NCBI GenBank assembly: GCA_022452145.1 | Contig: JAKURY010000007.1 | Coordinates: forward strand, 31,189 to 95,188 | DNA from: Acidimicrobiales bacterium | Lineage (GTDB): Bacteria; Actinomycetota; Acidimicrobiia; Acidimicrobiales; MedAcidi-G1 | Length of the DNA: 64,000 nt | Reading direction: 5' to 3' | Shown: piece after piece, positions 25,874-35,996 of the stretch | Position numbering within the stretch: position 1 is the first letter of the stretch | Layout of the letters: each line of letters opens with the position of its first letter | Made by a program: the position numbers and the translations under genes | The notes under the pieces: generated by a model | Told to the model about the DNA's origin: nothing | The model's input: only the letters and a program-made list of their open reading frames with translations | Databases searched by the model: none

Positions 25874-27103
25874 CTACTCGCCGGGACATGTGGGCGTGGC
25901 GGCGATGTCGGTCCGGCACCGGAGTCCGGGCCACGAGAGCTCGGCCACCGCGGCGTAGGCCAGTCGGCGGGCCTCGTCGACGCTAGGACCCTGACCGGTC
26001 ACCGTGAGCACACGGCCTCCGGCGGTGACCAGGCAGCCGTCCGGTCCGGCACCCACGCCCGCGGCGAACACGGTGACCCCGTCGACGGCCGACGCCGCGT
26101 CCAGCCCGTCGATCCGATCGCCGGTCCTGGGCGATGTCGGGTAGCCCTCCGAGGCGCAGACCACGGCCACGGCTGCGCCGGCGTCGAACGTCGGCGTCCC
26201 GTCGAGCCGGCCGGCCGCCGCCGCGGCCAGCAGGTCGCCCAGGTCGCTGGTCAGCCGCGGCAGTACGACCTGGGTCTCTGGATCGCCGAAGCGCACGTTG
26301 TACTCCAGAACCTTGGGACCGGTCGGGGTGAACATGAGCCCGCAGTAGAGGACCCCCCGGTAGTCGATTCCCCGATAGCGCAGCGCGGCGAGCGTCGGCT
26401 CCACGGCATCGGCCATGAGGGCGTCGACAACGGAACCGGTTGCCGCCGGCACCGGGGAGTACGCCCCCATGCCGCCGGTGTTGGGGCCGACGTCACCGTC
26501 GCCGCTGCGCTTGAAGTCCTGAGCCGGGGCGAGCGCCACGGCTGTCGATCCGTCGCATACGGCCAGGACCGAGAGCTCGGGCCCGGTGAGCCCCTCTTCG
26601 ATCACGAGCGTCCTACCGGCGTCGCCGAAGGCATCACCCGAGAGGTAGGACCGGACGGCGTCGATGGCTTCAGCCCGCTCGGTGGTGACCAGCACGCCCT
26701 TGCCGGCGGCCAGGCCGTCGGTCTTGACCACGAACAGGTCGCCCATGGTGTCCAGGAAGGCGAGGGCACCAGCCTCGTCGTCGAAGGCGCCGTGGACGGC
26801 GGTGGCCACGCCCGCGTCGACCAGCACGTCCTTCATCCATGCCTTGGAACCCTCCAGGCGGGCGCCGTCGGCGCCCGGTCCGAAGACGAGGCGACCTGCG
26901 GACCGCAACCGGTCGGCAAGACCGTCGACCAGCGGGGCCTCGGGCCCGATCACCGTCAGGTCGGAGTCCAGCTCCTCTGGCGGGGTGGGGACCGAACCTG
27001 GGATCCCGGGATTGCCCGGGGTTACCACGACATCGTGGTGGCGACCCAGCACGTGGGCCAGGGCGTGCTCGCGGCCACCCGAACCAACGACGCACACCCT
27101 CAT
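25874..27103 (-). CDS. purD: Phosphoribosylamine-glycine ligase
   Basis: A 409-residue ATP-grasp ligase forming GAR from phosphoribosylamine, glycine and ATP. The N-terminal VCVVGSGGREHALAHVL, GPEAPLVDGLAD, FVVKTDGLAAGKGV and EYNVRFGDPETQ blocks are typical. The ATG at 27103 is chosen by homology; it lies 29 bases after the purA stop. Confidence 0.96.
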   Translation of the reverse strand: MRVCVVGSGGREHALAHVLGRHHDVVVTPGNPGIPGSVPTPPEELDSDLTVIGPEAPLVDGLADRLRSAGRLVFGPGADGARLEGSKAWMKDVLVDAGVATAVHGAFDDEAGALAFLDTMGDLFVVKTDGLAAGKGVLVTTERAEAIDAVRSYLSGDAFGDAGRTLVIEEGLTGPELSVLAVCDGSTAVALAPAQDFKRSGDGDVGPNTGGMGAYSPVPAATGSVVDALMADAVEPTLAALRYRGIDYRGVLYCGLMFTPTGPKVLEYNVRFGDPETQVVLPRLTSDLGDLLAAAAAGRLDGTPTFDAGAAVAVVCASEGYPTSPRTGDRIDGLDAASAVDGVTVFAAGVGAGPDGCLVTAGGRVLTVTGQGPSVDEARRLAYAAVAELSWPGLRCRTDIAATPTCPGE

Positions 27104-27132
27104 CGGATCGGCCCGTCCCCTGTACGCCGCGA

Positions 27133-28413
27133 TCAGCCGGCGAACCGGAGGACCTGGTGGCGGTCTGGTCCGACACCGACCATGCCGATGGGCACGCCGA
27201 CCTGCTGCTCCACGAACGTGAGGTAGGCCTCGGCCTCGGCCGGTAGTTGCGACCGTTTGGTGACGCCGGAGAGGTCTACGCCCCAACCGGTGAACTCCTC
27301 GTAGACCGGCTTGGCGCGGTGGAGCACCGACTGGTGGTAGGGCAGCTGTTCGTGGCGCTCACCGTCGGCCTCGTAGGCCACGCAGACCCTGATCGTCTCC
27401 AGCTGGTCGAGGACGTCCAACTTGGCGATGGCCAGCTCGGACAACGAGTTGACCCGGACGGCGTAGCGGAGCATGACGGCATCCAGCCAGCCCGGGCGCC
27501 GACGACGCCCGGTGTTGGTCCCGTACTCATGGCCGACGTCCACGAGGTGGTCACCCACCTCGTCGAACAGCTCGGTGGGGAACGGCCCTGCTCCCACACG
27601 CGTCACGTAGGCCTTGGCGATGCCTATGACCCTGTCGACATCCCGGGGACCGATGCCGGCACCGGTGCAAGCGCCGCCGGCAACCGGGTTGGACGACGTC
27701 ACGAACGGATAGGTGCCGTGGTCCAGGTCCAGGAAGGTCGCCTGGGCGCCCTCCATGAGGATCCTGCCTCCGGCGTCCAACTCGTCGTGGACCAGGCCGA
27801 CGGCGTCGGTGATGTGGGGGATGAGCCGCGGGGCGCAGGTACCCAGGTACTCCTCGGCCACCTCGTCGGCATCGACCGGGAGTCGGTTGAACACGCGTGT
27901 GAGCACCTTGTTGGTGTGTTCAAGGGCGGCACCGAGCTTCTGTCGGAAGATCTTCTCGTCGAGGAGGTCCTGGACCCGGATGCCCACCCGCATGGCCCGA
28001 TCTGCATAGGCCGGCCCGATGCCCCGCTTGGTGGTCCCGAGCCTGTTCTTGCCCAGGTGGCGTTCGTGGAGCGCGTCCAGTTCCTGGTGGTACGGGAGGA
28101 TCAGGTGGGCGTTGCCGCTCACCCGGAGCCGGTCGGTTGCCACGCCCCGGACCTCGAGCATGTCCATCTCGGCGAGGAGGACGCGTGGGTCGACGACCAC
28201 GCCGTTGCCGATGACAGGCGTGACGTGGGGGTAGAGGACGCCACTGGGTACAAGTTGGAGGGCGAACGCCTCGCCGTCTACGACGATCCGGTGGCCGGCG
28301 TTGTGGCCGCCCTGGTAGCGGACGACCATCGACACCTCGCCGGCCACGAGGTCGGTGAACCTGCCCTTGCCCTCGTCACCCCACTGCGTCCCGACGATGA
28401 CGGTCGCGGGCAC
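27133..28413 (-). CDS. purA: Adenylosuccinate synthetase
   Basis: A 426-residue GTP-dependent ligase joining IMP and aspartate. The N-terminal P-loop GDEGKG (12-17), GGHNAGH with its catalytic His and [12 protein letters not shown] are present. The start is a GTG at 28413 with AGGAGAGG upstream. It is the first gene of the pur string, behind the chaperone operon terminator. Confidence 0.97.
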   Translation of the reverse strand: MPATVIVGTQWGDEGKGRFTDLVAGEVSMVVRYQGGHNAGHRIVVDGEAFALQLVPSGVLYPHVTPVIGNGVVVDPRVLLAEMDMLEVRGVATDRLRVSGNAHLILPYHQELDALHERHLGKNRLGTTKRGIGPAYADRAMRVGIRVQDLLDEKIFRQKLGAALEHTNKVLTRVFNRLPVDADEVAEEYLGTCAPRLIPHITDAVGLVHDELDAGGRILMEGAQATFLDLDHGTYPFVTSSNPVAGGACTGAGIGPRDVDRVIGIAKAYVTRVGAGPFPTELFDEVGDHLVDVGHEYGTNTGRRRRPGWLDAVMLRYAVRVNSLSELAIAKLDVLDQLETIRVCVAYEADGERHEQLPYHQSVLHRAKPVYEEFTGWGVDLSGVTKRSQLPAEAEAYLTFVEQQVGVPIGMVGVGPDRHQVLRFAG

Positions 28414-28447
28414 GGCACCTCTCCTGGATCGGGTCCCTTACGGGCCG

Positions 28448-28453
28448 AGCCTA
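28448..28453 (-). promoter_or_regulatory. Candidate -10 box for the purA operon
   Basis: On the minus strand TAGGCT lies about 35 bases before the purA GTG and fits the TAnnnT pattern of this genome. A start near 28441 would leave a short leader carrying AGGAGAGG. No convincing -35 partner was found. Confidence 0.35.
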
Positions 28454-28573
28454 TCGGTCGGAACGGGCGGCCTTGAAGTGCATTCCGCACCCGCGGACAA
28501 CCGTGACGGGGCGACGTGGCTGGATCCTGAGCGGTTCCCACGCAACACCCACGGTTTCCCCAGCCTCCTGTGG

Positions 28574-28602
28574 AAAACCCTGTATCCCCTACGGGGATAG
28601 GG
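28574..28602 (-). terminator. Intrinsic terminator of the dnaK-grpE-dnaJ-hspR operon
   Basis: On the minus strand the sequence folds as CCC-TATCCCC, loop GTA, GGGGATA-(CA)-GGG, followed at once by TTTT (28577-28574). The core arms are 28593-28599 and 28583-28589, with a two-base bulge before the outer GGG/CCC pairing. It lies about 105 bases after the hspR stop and ahead of the purA promoter region, so it separates the two operons. Confidence 0.75.
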
Positions 28603-28707
28603 CTTCCGCTGTGGACTGGAACCGGTTCCCACCACCACTCGGGTGCCGTCCCGCCGTTCCGGGAACCGATGAGAACCGGCAGGTCAGCGAACCATGACCC
28701 GCCCTGG

Positions 28708-29121
28708 TCAGCGCGTCCGACGGCCCCGGTAAAGGGTGATGCTCTGCTTCACCGGGACCAGGTCCCGGCGGTACTGGCGGTGCACGTCGGCCACCGCCCG
28801 GCTGCCGTCGGAATGGGCAACCTCCAACTCCGCCTCCAGCCTGGCCACCTCGGCCTCGAGGGCCAGGACCCGCTTGACCCCCGCCAGGTTCAGGCCTTCG
28901 GCGGTGAGTTGGGAGATGCGGAGCAGCAGGACGACGTCGGCCTCGCTGTAGCGACGGTTGCCACCGCTGGTTCGTGCCGGGTCGACGAGACCCCGCCGCT
29001 CGTAGATGCGGAGGGTCTGCGGATGCATGCCGGCCAACTCTGCGGCCACCGAGATGACGTAGACGGCCTGGTCGGGTCCGGGGCGAGAGTGCGGCATCAG
29101 CGGGCTCCCTGCATCGGTCAT
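28708..29121 (-). CDS. hspR: HspR, MerR-family heat-shock repressor
   Basis: A 137-residue MerR-type regulator. The winged helix-turn-helix covers about residues 20-60 (VAAELAGMHPQTLRIYERRG, then GNRRYSEADV), followed by a coiled-coil (VLALEAEVARLEAELEVA). In actinobacteria HspR represses dnaK operons by binding HAIR sites with DnaK as co-repressor. It is the last gene of the operon, its ATG sharing a base with the dnaJ stop. An internal ATG (MPHSRPG) is an alternative start. Confidence 0.93.
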   Translation of the reverse strand: MTDAGSPLMPHSRPGPDQAVYVISVAAELAGMHPQTLRIYERRGLVDPARTSGGNRRYSEADVVLLLRISQLTAEGLNLAGVKRVLALEAEVARLEAELEVAHSDGSRAVADVHRQYRRDLVPVKQSITLYRGRRTR

Positions 29122-30221
29122 CAGTCTGCCAGCCTGTCACGGGGACTGCCGTCGGTGACCCCGTCGAGGGTCTCGATGGCGGCCTGTTCGGCGTCGCTGG
29201 GATCGGTCGGCACGTGGACCTCCACGGTCACCAGCAGGTCGCCGGTGCCCTGTCCGGCCGGGACACCCCGCTTCCTGACCCGGAAGGTTTGGCCACTGCG
29301 CGTTCCGGCCGGGACCCTGAGGGTGACCGTCTCTCCCTCGAGGGTGGGCACAGGGATCTCGGCGCCCATCACCGCCTCGGGGAAGCTGATGGGCACGGCC
29401 ACGGTGAGGTTCCGGCCACGGCGTCCGAACCGCCTATGGGGTTCGACGGCCACCACCACGAACAGGTCTCCATCAGGTCCACCGCGACCCGGTTCGCCCC
29501 GTCCCTTCAGCCGGATGCGCTGTTCGTCGTCGACTCCGGCCGGAATCCGAACCCGGACCTCGCGGGGGCGCCGTTCAGCGCCCGAGCCCCGGCACGTCCC
29601 ACAGGGATCTTCGATGCGGTGGCCACGTCCGCCACAGGCATCGCAGGGCCGACTGAACGAGAACGGGCCCTGGTCGTCGGCCCGGACGCCCCGGCCGCCA
29701 CAGGCATCGCAGCTCGTGGGACGGGTCCCCGGGCGGGCGCCACTGCCCGAACAGGTGGAGCATGCGGCGTCGCTGACCAGGTGGACCGAGGTGGTGACAC
29801 CGTGAACCGCTTCGATGAACGACAGCGTCAGGCGGGTCTCCAGGTCGGCGCCTCGACGACCACGCGGAGCGCCGTGGCCCCCTCCCCCGAACAGCCCGCC
29901 GAACAGGTCGCCCAGGTCGAAGCCACCACCGCCCGGAAAGCCACCCCCCGGAAATCCGCCACCCGGCATGCCACCGGCCATGGGACCCATCGCCCGGACC
30001 TGGTCGTACTCGGCCCGTCTAGCCTCGTCGCCGAGGACGTCATAGGCAGCCGAGACCTCCTTGAACCGGGACTCGGCCGCTTCGTCGCCCGGGTTGGCGT
30101 CGGGGTGCAGCTTTCGGGCCAACTTCCGGTAGGCCTTCGTCACGTCCTTGGCCGACGCACCCTTCTGCACGCCGAGCGTGGCGTAGTAGTCCTTCTCGAA
30201 CCACTCGCGCTGGGCGGTCAT
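29121..30221 (-). CDS. dnaJ: Chaperone DnaJ
   Basis: A 366-residue type I J-protein. The J domain (about 10-75) has the HPD motif in LHPDAN, then a Gly/Phe linker rich in GGGFPGG repeats. The zinc-binding domain has four C-x-x-C-x-G-x-G repeats (CSTCSGSG, CDACGGRG twice, CGTCRGSG), followed by the C-terminal peptide-binding domain. It stimulates the DnaK ATPase. The gene starts 22 bases after grpE. Confidence 0.96.
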   Translation of the reverse strand: MTAQREWFEKDYYATLGVQKGASAKDVTKAYRKLARKLHPDANPGDEAAESRFKEVSAAYDVLGDEARRAEYDQVRAMGPMAGGMPGGGFPGGGFPGGGGFDLGDLFGGLFGGGGHGAPRGRRGADLETRLTLSFIEAVHGVTTSVHLVSDAACSTCSGSGARPGTRPTSCDACGGRGVRADDQGPFSFSRPCDACGGRGHRIEDPCGTCRGSGAERRPREVRVRIPAGVDDEQRIRLKGRGEPGRGGPDGDLFVVVAVEPHRRFGRRGRNLTVAVPISFPEAVMGAEIPVPTLEGETVTLRVPAGTRSGQTFRVRKRGVPAGQGTGDLLVTVEVHVPTDPSDAEQAAIETLDGVTDGSPRDRLAD

Positions 30222-30243
30222 CGTCGCCTCCGGCTCCGCCGGG

Positions 30244-30833
30244 TCAGCCCCGGACCTTCACCATGGCGGGCCTGAGCACCCGGCCTGCCCAGGCATACCC
30301 ACGACGGAGTACCTCGACCACCACCTGCCCGTCGTCGCCGGCCTCAGCCGGTTCGTGGAGTACGGCCTCGTGTCGGGTCGGGTCGAACGGCTGGTCCATC
30401 GGATCCAGGACCTCCAGCCCGGCCGGCTCGAGGGCGTGGACCAGCGAGCTTCGGATCGGCACGACGCCGTCGGCACCGTGCTCGATGGCCAGGTCACAGG
30501 CGTCGAGCACCGGCAGGAGGCGCTCGGCCAGGGCGCCCCGAGCCCGGGCCCCGACCTCGATGCTCCGCTTCTCGGCCTGCTTCCGGAAGTTGGCGAACTC
30601 GGCCGACACCCGCTGCAGGTCGGCCAGGTACGAGTCCCTCTCCGCCTCCAGAACACCCATCAGATCCAACACAGGATCGCCTTCCAGGTCGTCGATGACC
30701 GTTGCGTCGACTTCGGCGATCGTGGGATCTGGATCGACCGGGACGGAGGACGACGGACCGGAGACGTCTGTCGACGGGTCGTCGGCCTCCGGCCCTGACG
30801 ACGGCTGAGACATGTCGTCAGGAGTCAGGTCGC

Positions 30834-30837
<4 letters not shown>
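30244..30837 (-). CDS. grpE: Nucleotide exchange factor GrpE
   Basis: A 197-residue GrpE with an acidic, disordered N-terminus, a long helix ([29 protein letters not shown]) and a C-terminal beta domain ([16 protein letters not shown]). It releases ADP from DnaK. The ATG at 30837 overlaps the dnaK stop as ATGA, so the two are coupled; an internal ATG eight codons later is an alternative. Confidence 0.94.
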
Positions 30838-32666
<1,829 letters not shown>

Positions 32667-32797
32667 GGTTCTGACTCCTTCTTCTCTGTCTGCTGAGAGA
32701 TCTGTACGGAGGATTCGCCCCGTCGGACCCGAGAGGAGGGGGAGGGATCCCGGGCCGACGGAGCAGGATAGGGACTGCCTACAGCAACTCCACCCTT

Positions 32798-32803
32798 TGT
32801 ATA
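32798..32803 (-). promoter_or_regulatory. Candidate -10 box of the dnaK operon
   Basis: TATACA on the minus strand, within TATATAC, lies next to the CIRCE-like palindrome and would start transcription near 32790, about 125 bases before dnaK. On the other strand TATACT at 32802-32807 could serve the phosphoglycerate mutase gene. The -35 boxes are weak for both. Confidence 0.45.
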
Positions 32804-32805
32804 TA

Positions 32806-32832
32806 CTACCACTCTAGAATGTTGAGTGCCTC
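32806..32832. promoter_or_regulatory. CIRCE-like heat-shock operator
   Basis: CTACCACTC, nine bases, then GAGTGCCTC. The CIRCE consensus is TTAGCACTC-N9-GAGTGCTAA; here the core CACTC-N9-GAGTG is perfect, the left arm matches 7 of 9 and the right 6 of 9. CIRCE is normally bound by HrcA, yet this operon encodes HspR, whose HAIR site is CTTGAGT-N7-ACTCAAG. Only one HAIR-like half (GTTGAGT, 32821-32827) is visible. The rest of the 32667-32928 gap holds AT-rich -10-like sequences and nothing else I can name. Confidence 0.6.
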
Positions 32833-32928
32833 TATAGCAACTTCTGTTCGAAGAAATTACCGTGGGCGGCCCACCGAGCCGGTCCGGTACCGTTGGCCCC
32901 GCCGACCTGCCCCTACACAGGACCCGCC

Positions 32929-33672
32929 ATGCCCACCCTGATCCTCCTTCGCCACGGCCAGAGCGAGTGGAACGCCACCAACCAGTTCACCGGCTGGTAC
33001 GACAGCGACCTGACAGCCCGCGGCGAGGCCGAGGCCCGCGAGGGTGCCCGCCTGCTGGCCGCCGCTGGCATCCTGCCCGACGTGACCCACACCTCACTGC
33101 AGACCAGGGCCATCCGGACGGCGAACCTGGCCCTAGACGCCCTCGGTCGTTCCTGGATCCCGGTTCGTCGGAACTGGCGGCTCAACGAACGGCACTACGG
33201 CGACCTCACAGGGCTGGACAAGGCGACCACCAGGGAGCAGTACGGCGTCGAGCAGCTCCAGGCATGGCGGCGGGGCTACTCGACGCCTCCACCACCCATC
33301 ACGGCCGACAACCCGTACAACCCCAACGACGACATCCGGTACGCCGACATCAACCCACCTCTGGCCGAATGCCTGGCCGACGTGGTCGACCGGATGCTCC
33401 CCTACTGGGAGGAGGCCATCGCCCCAGACCTCCGGGCCGGCCACGTGGTGCTGGTGGCTGCGCACGGCAACAGCCTCCGGGCCATGTGCAAGTTCCTTGA
33501 CGGAATCACCGACGACGACATCACGGACCTGAACATCCCGACCGGAACCCCGCTGGTCTACGACCTGGACGACGAACTGCGTCCGGTCGAGGCGAAGCCG
33601 GTGCTGGAGCGCTCGCTGGACCCGGATGCCGCCCGGGCCGCCGCCGCCGCCGTGGCGAAGCAGGCCGGCTGA
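32929..33672 (+). CDS. gpmA: 2,3-bisphosphoglycerate-dependent phosphoglycerate mutase
   Basis: A 247-residue histidine phosphatase-superfamily mutase converting 3- and 2-phosphoglycerate. Catalytic His9 is in [10 protein letters not shown]; the second His is in [10 protein letters not shown], and the [13 protein letters not shown] block is typical of dPGM. The ATG at 32929 is chosen because the fold begins there; the frame opens 12 codons earlier. It is divergent from dnaK. TACCGT at 32888-32893 may be its -10 box. Confidence 0.95.
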   Translation: MPTLILLRHGQSEWNATNQFTGWYDSDLTARGEAEAREGARLLAAAGILPDVTHTSLQTRAIRTANLALDALGRSWIPVRRNWRLNERHYGDLTGLDKATTREQYGVEQLQAWRRGYSTPPPPITADNPYNPNDDIRYADINPPLAECLADVVDRMLPYWEEAIAPDLRAGHVVLVAAHGNSLRAMCKFLDGITDDDITDLNIPTGTPLVYDLDDELRPVEAKPVLERSLDPDAARAAAAAVAKQAG

Positions 33673-33695
33673 TCCGTTCCGCTGCGGGCGCGGAT

Positions 33696-33721
33696 CGGGC
33701 GGGCCCCGAAGGACCCGCCCG
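33696..33721 (-). terminator. UUCG-capped terminator of amt, also between convergent genes
   Basis: On the minus strand CGGGCGGGTCC, loop TTCG, GGGCCCGCCCG form an 11-bp stem with one G-U pair and a UUCG tetraloop, 22 bases after the amt stop. On the plus strand the stem is poorer (one mismatch). No T-run follows. It sits 24 bases after gpmA and probably stops both transcripts. Confidence 0.65.
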
Positions 33722-33742
33722 TCTCCCTGCGAACCGTCTGGC

Positions 33743-35170
33743 TCAGCCGGCCAACACCGGCTCCGGGCCGTAGCCCGGCGAACCGTGCTCGGCCACGTCG
33801 AGGCCGGCCAACTCCTCCTCAGCCGACACCCGCAGGCCCACCGTGGACTTCAGGACCTTGAACAGGATCGCCGAGGTGCCCAGCACCCAGGCGGCAACGA
33901 TCACCACGCCGATGGCCTGCACCAGCAGTTGGTCGATGCCGCCACCATAGAAGAGGCCGGCGTCGTCACGTCCCAGGAACGCGTCGTCGTACCTGGCGAA
34001 CAGGCCGATGGCCAGGGTGCCCCACACGCCGCACACCCCGTGCACGGAGACCGCGCCCACCGGATCGTCGATGCCCCTGCGCTCGATGAACAGCACCGAG
34101 TAGACGACGATCACCCCGCCGATGAGGCCGACGACCACCGCACCGGCGAAGGTCATAGTGCCGGTCCCGGCGGTAATGCTGACCAGGCCGGCCAGGGCGC
34201 CGTTGCCGGCCATGCCGACGTCCATGGCACCGGTCTTCCTCCAGATCACGGCCCCGGCGCCGACCACCCCGGCAGAGGCGGCGAGCAGCGTCGTCATGAT
34301 GCAGTGGGCCACCCAGTTGTCCATGGCCAGCTCGGAGCCGGCGTTGAAGCCGAACCATCCGAACCAGAGAACGAACACGCCCACCACCACGAAACCGACG
34401 TTGTGGCCGGGGATCGCCCGCGGCGTGCCATCGGGTCCGTACTTGCCGATCCTGGGGCCGAGGAACACGGCGCCCATGAGGGCCGCCCAGCCACCAGCGC
34501 TGTGCACGATGCTCGAGCCGGCGAAGTCGCTGAACCGGGCGTCGCCGATGTTCAGGTCCGAGAGGATCCCGTCGCCGTGCCAGAACATGTGGACCACCAC
34601 CGGGTAGATGAACCCGCTCATCACCAGGCTGAACAGCAGGTAGGCGGAGAACTTCGTGCGCTCGGCCATGGCCCCCGAGGCGATCGTCACCGCCGTGGCG
34701 GCGAACACCACCTGGAAGAAGAAGAACGACGGCGTGGCCAGCACGTCGCCGTCGGCGAACGACTCGGACATGCCCGAGAGGAAGAAGCTGTCGGTTCCGA
34801 TAAGGCTGCCGCCGTCGGTACCGAAGGCGAAGCCGAAGCCGACGGCCCAGAAGGCCAGGGCGCCGACCGCCATGTCGGCCAGGTTCTTGGCCATGATGTT
34901 GCCGATGTTCTTGGCCCGGGTCATCCCGGCCTCGACCAGGGCGAACCCAGCCTGCATGAGGAAGACCAGGCACCCTGCCAGGATCAACCAGAGGCTGGTC
35001 ATCAGGGCCGCGTTGTACTCAGCCGGCGTCAACTCCTGGGCCACAGCCGGTGTCGCAGTCAGGACGACGGCGGCCACGACCCCGAAGAGGCCGAAGCCCA
35101 CCTTGTGGAGCCGGCTCCTTGCTGCCCTGCGGCTCCACGACGTGTTGATTGATCGGGTGATACTTCTCAC
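33743..35170 (-). CDS. amt: Ammonium transporter (Amt family)
   Basis: A 475-residue ammonium channel. After an N-terminal basic stretch and a signal-peptide-like hydrophobic segment ending ATPAVAQEL come 11 membrane helices with AKNIGNIMAKNLADMAVGA and the pore region. The GTG at 35170 is chosen because GGAGGGG lies six bases before it; the frame continues to a TTG at 35236 without a ribosome site. It is divergent from a GlnR-like gene, and GlnR-type boxes lie between, so it is probably induced under nitrogen limitation. No PII gene is adjacent. Confidence 0.95.
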   Translation of the reverse strand: MRSITRSINTSWSRRAARSRLHKVGFGLFGVVAAVVLTATPAVAQELTPAEYNAALMTSLWLILAGCLVFLMQAGFALVEAGMTRAKNIGNIMAKNLADMAVGALAFWAVGFGFAFGTDGGSLIGTDSFFLSGMSESFADGDVLATPSFFFFQVVFAATAVTIASGAMAERTKFSAYLLFSLVMSGFIYPVVVHMFWHGDGILSDLNIGDARFSDFAGSSIVHSAGGWAALMGAVFLGPRIGKYGPDGTPRAIPGHNVGFVVVGVFVLWFGWFGFNAGSELAMDNWVAHCIMTTLLAASAGVVGAGAVIWRKTGAMDVGMAGNGALAGLVSITAGTGTMTFAGAVVVGLIGGVIVVYSVLFIERRGIDDPVGAVSVHGVCGVWGTLAIGLFARYDDAFLGRDDAGLFYGGGIDQLLVQAIGVVIVAAWVLGTSAILFKVLKSTVGLRVSAEEELAGLDVAEHGSPGYGPEPVLAG

Positions 35171-35248
35171 GATTGCCCCTCCGGAGGTGGACGTCGGTTC
35201 GAACGGTCCGAAGGTACGGGTGGTGGATTTCGCCAACGTTCGCTCAGC

Positions 35249-35281
35249 GTGACAGCCGCGAAACGGTTACCTGACCGGAAC
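35249..35281. promoter_or_regulatory. GlnR-type binding site, cluster 1
   Basis: GTGAC (35249) - six bases - GAAAC (35260), then after one base GTTAC (35266) - six bases - GGAAC (35277). GlnR of streptomycetes and mycobacteria binds paired GTnAC-n6-GAAAC boxes, so both pairs fit in sequence and inner spacing; the gap between pairs is shorter than the usual six. It lies 79 bases before the amt GTG. Confidence 0.6.
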
Positions 35282-35321
35282 CTGACCGGTGCGGATATGG
35301 GGCACCCTGGTTGACCCCCGG

Positions 35322-35348
35322 TTCACAACTACGAAACAGGCGGGAAAC
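35322..35348. promoter_or_regulatory. GlnR-type binding site, cluster 2
   Basis: TTCAC (35322) - six bases - GAAAC (35333) - six bases - GAAAC (35344). Spacing agrees with the GlnR repeat period of 11 bases, with the first box degenerate. It lies upstream of the -10 region of the GlnR-like gene. Confidence 0.5.
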
Positions 35349-35370
35349 AGGCGGCCCCTACGGTCGGGCA

Positions 35371-35398
35371 TGGACAAAAACCCGGATACCCATACGGT
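35371..35398 (+). promoter_or_regulatory. Promoter of the GlnR-like gene
   Basis: TGGACA (35371-35376) and TACGGT (35393-35398) are 16 bases apart, predicting transcription from about 35405, the ATG itself (leaderless). The sequence TACGGTCGGGC occurs twice, at 35359-35369 and 35393-35403, each just before an ATG; the first ATG (35370) is out of frame. Confidence 0.45.
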
Positions 35399-35404
35399 CG
35401 GGCC

Positions 35405-35920
35405 ATGGACGGCAACGCTGCGATGGAGATGACGGACGTGGCGGTCGTCCGGTGGCCCAGCGAGGACCTCAGGCTGGACGAGTTGAGACAGCGGGGCGTA
35501 CCGCGCCTGGCCCTCGTCGCCCCCCAGGCTCCACCGTTCGCCCCCGTCGATCCCCTCGAGGACTGGGTACGGCTCCCGGCCGCCGAGGCCGACGTCCGCG
35601 CCCGGGTCCTCACGCTGGTCGCCCGGGCCGAGGACCACCTGCAACGACGGCCGGAACTCACCGACGAACGACTCCTGCGCTACGGCCGCTGGTGGGTGAC
35701 CCTCGCTCCGGCCGACGCCCGCCTGGTCGCCCCGCTGGTCGCCCGATTCGGTGCCGTCGTCAGCCGTGGAGAGTTGGCGAAGGCCGGCTGGCCCGACGGC
35801 CTGCCCAGCCGCAACTCGCTGGACGTCCAACTGGGACGGCTCCGCCGACGCCTGGAAGGGTCCGGCATGTCCCTGAGGACCGTACGGTCCCGCGGCTGCG
35901 TGCTCGCTTCTGCCGTCTGA
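35405..35920 (+). CDS. Short GlnR-like winged-helix regulator
   Basis: A 171-residue protein. The C-terminal 90 residues look like an OmpR/PhoB-type winged helix (VVSRGELAKAGWPDGLPSRN, SLDVQLGRLRRRLEGSGM, then LRTVRSRGCVL). The N-terminal part is short for a receiver domain and has no phosphoacceptor pattern I can recognise. GlnR, the actinobacterial nitrogen regulator, is also an unphosphorylated OmpR-type protein, and this gene is divergent from amt with GlnR-type boxes between. I therefore call it GlnR-like, possibly truncated; another OmpR-like regulator remains possible. Confidence 0.7.
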   Translation: MDGNAAMEMTDVAVVRWPSEDLRLDELRQRGVPRLALVAPQAPPFAPVDPLEDWVRLPAAEADVRARVLTLVARAEDHLQRRPELTDERLLRYGRWWVTLAPADARLVAPLVARFGAVVSRGELAKAGWPDGLPSRNSLDVQLGRLRRRLEGSGMSLRTVRSRGCVLASAV

Positions 35921-35996
35921 CCGGGCCTCCGGACGACCGAGTACACCTCGACGTGAGTCTCACCAGACCAGAACGGGCCGATAGTCTCGGCCGACC

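Noticed and set aside
28496..28640. DnaA-box-like TGTGGAAAA and TGTGGACTG, possible replication origin
   Set aside because: Only two imperfect matches, no AT-rich unwinding region, and no dnaA, dnaN or parAB nearby.
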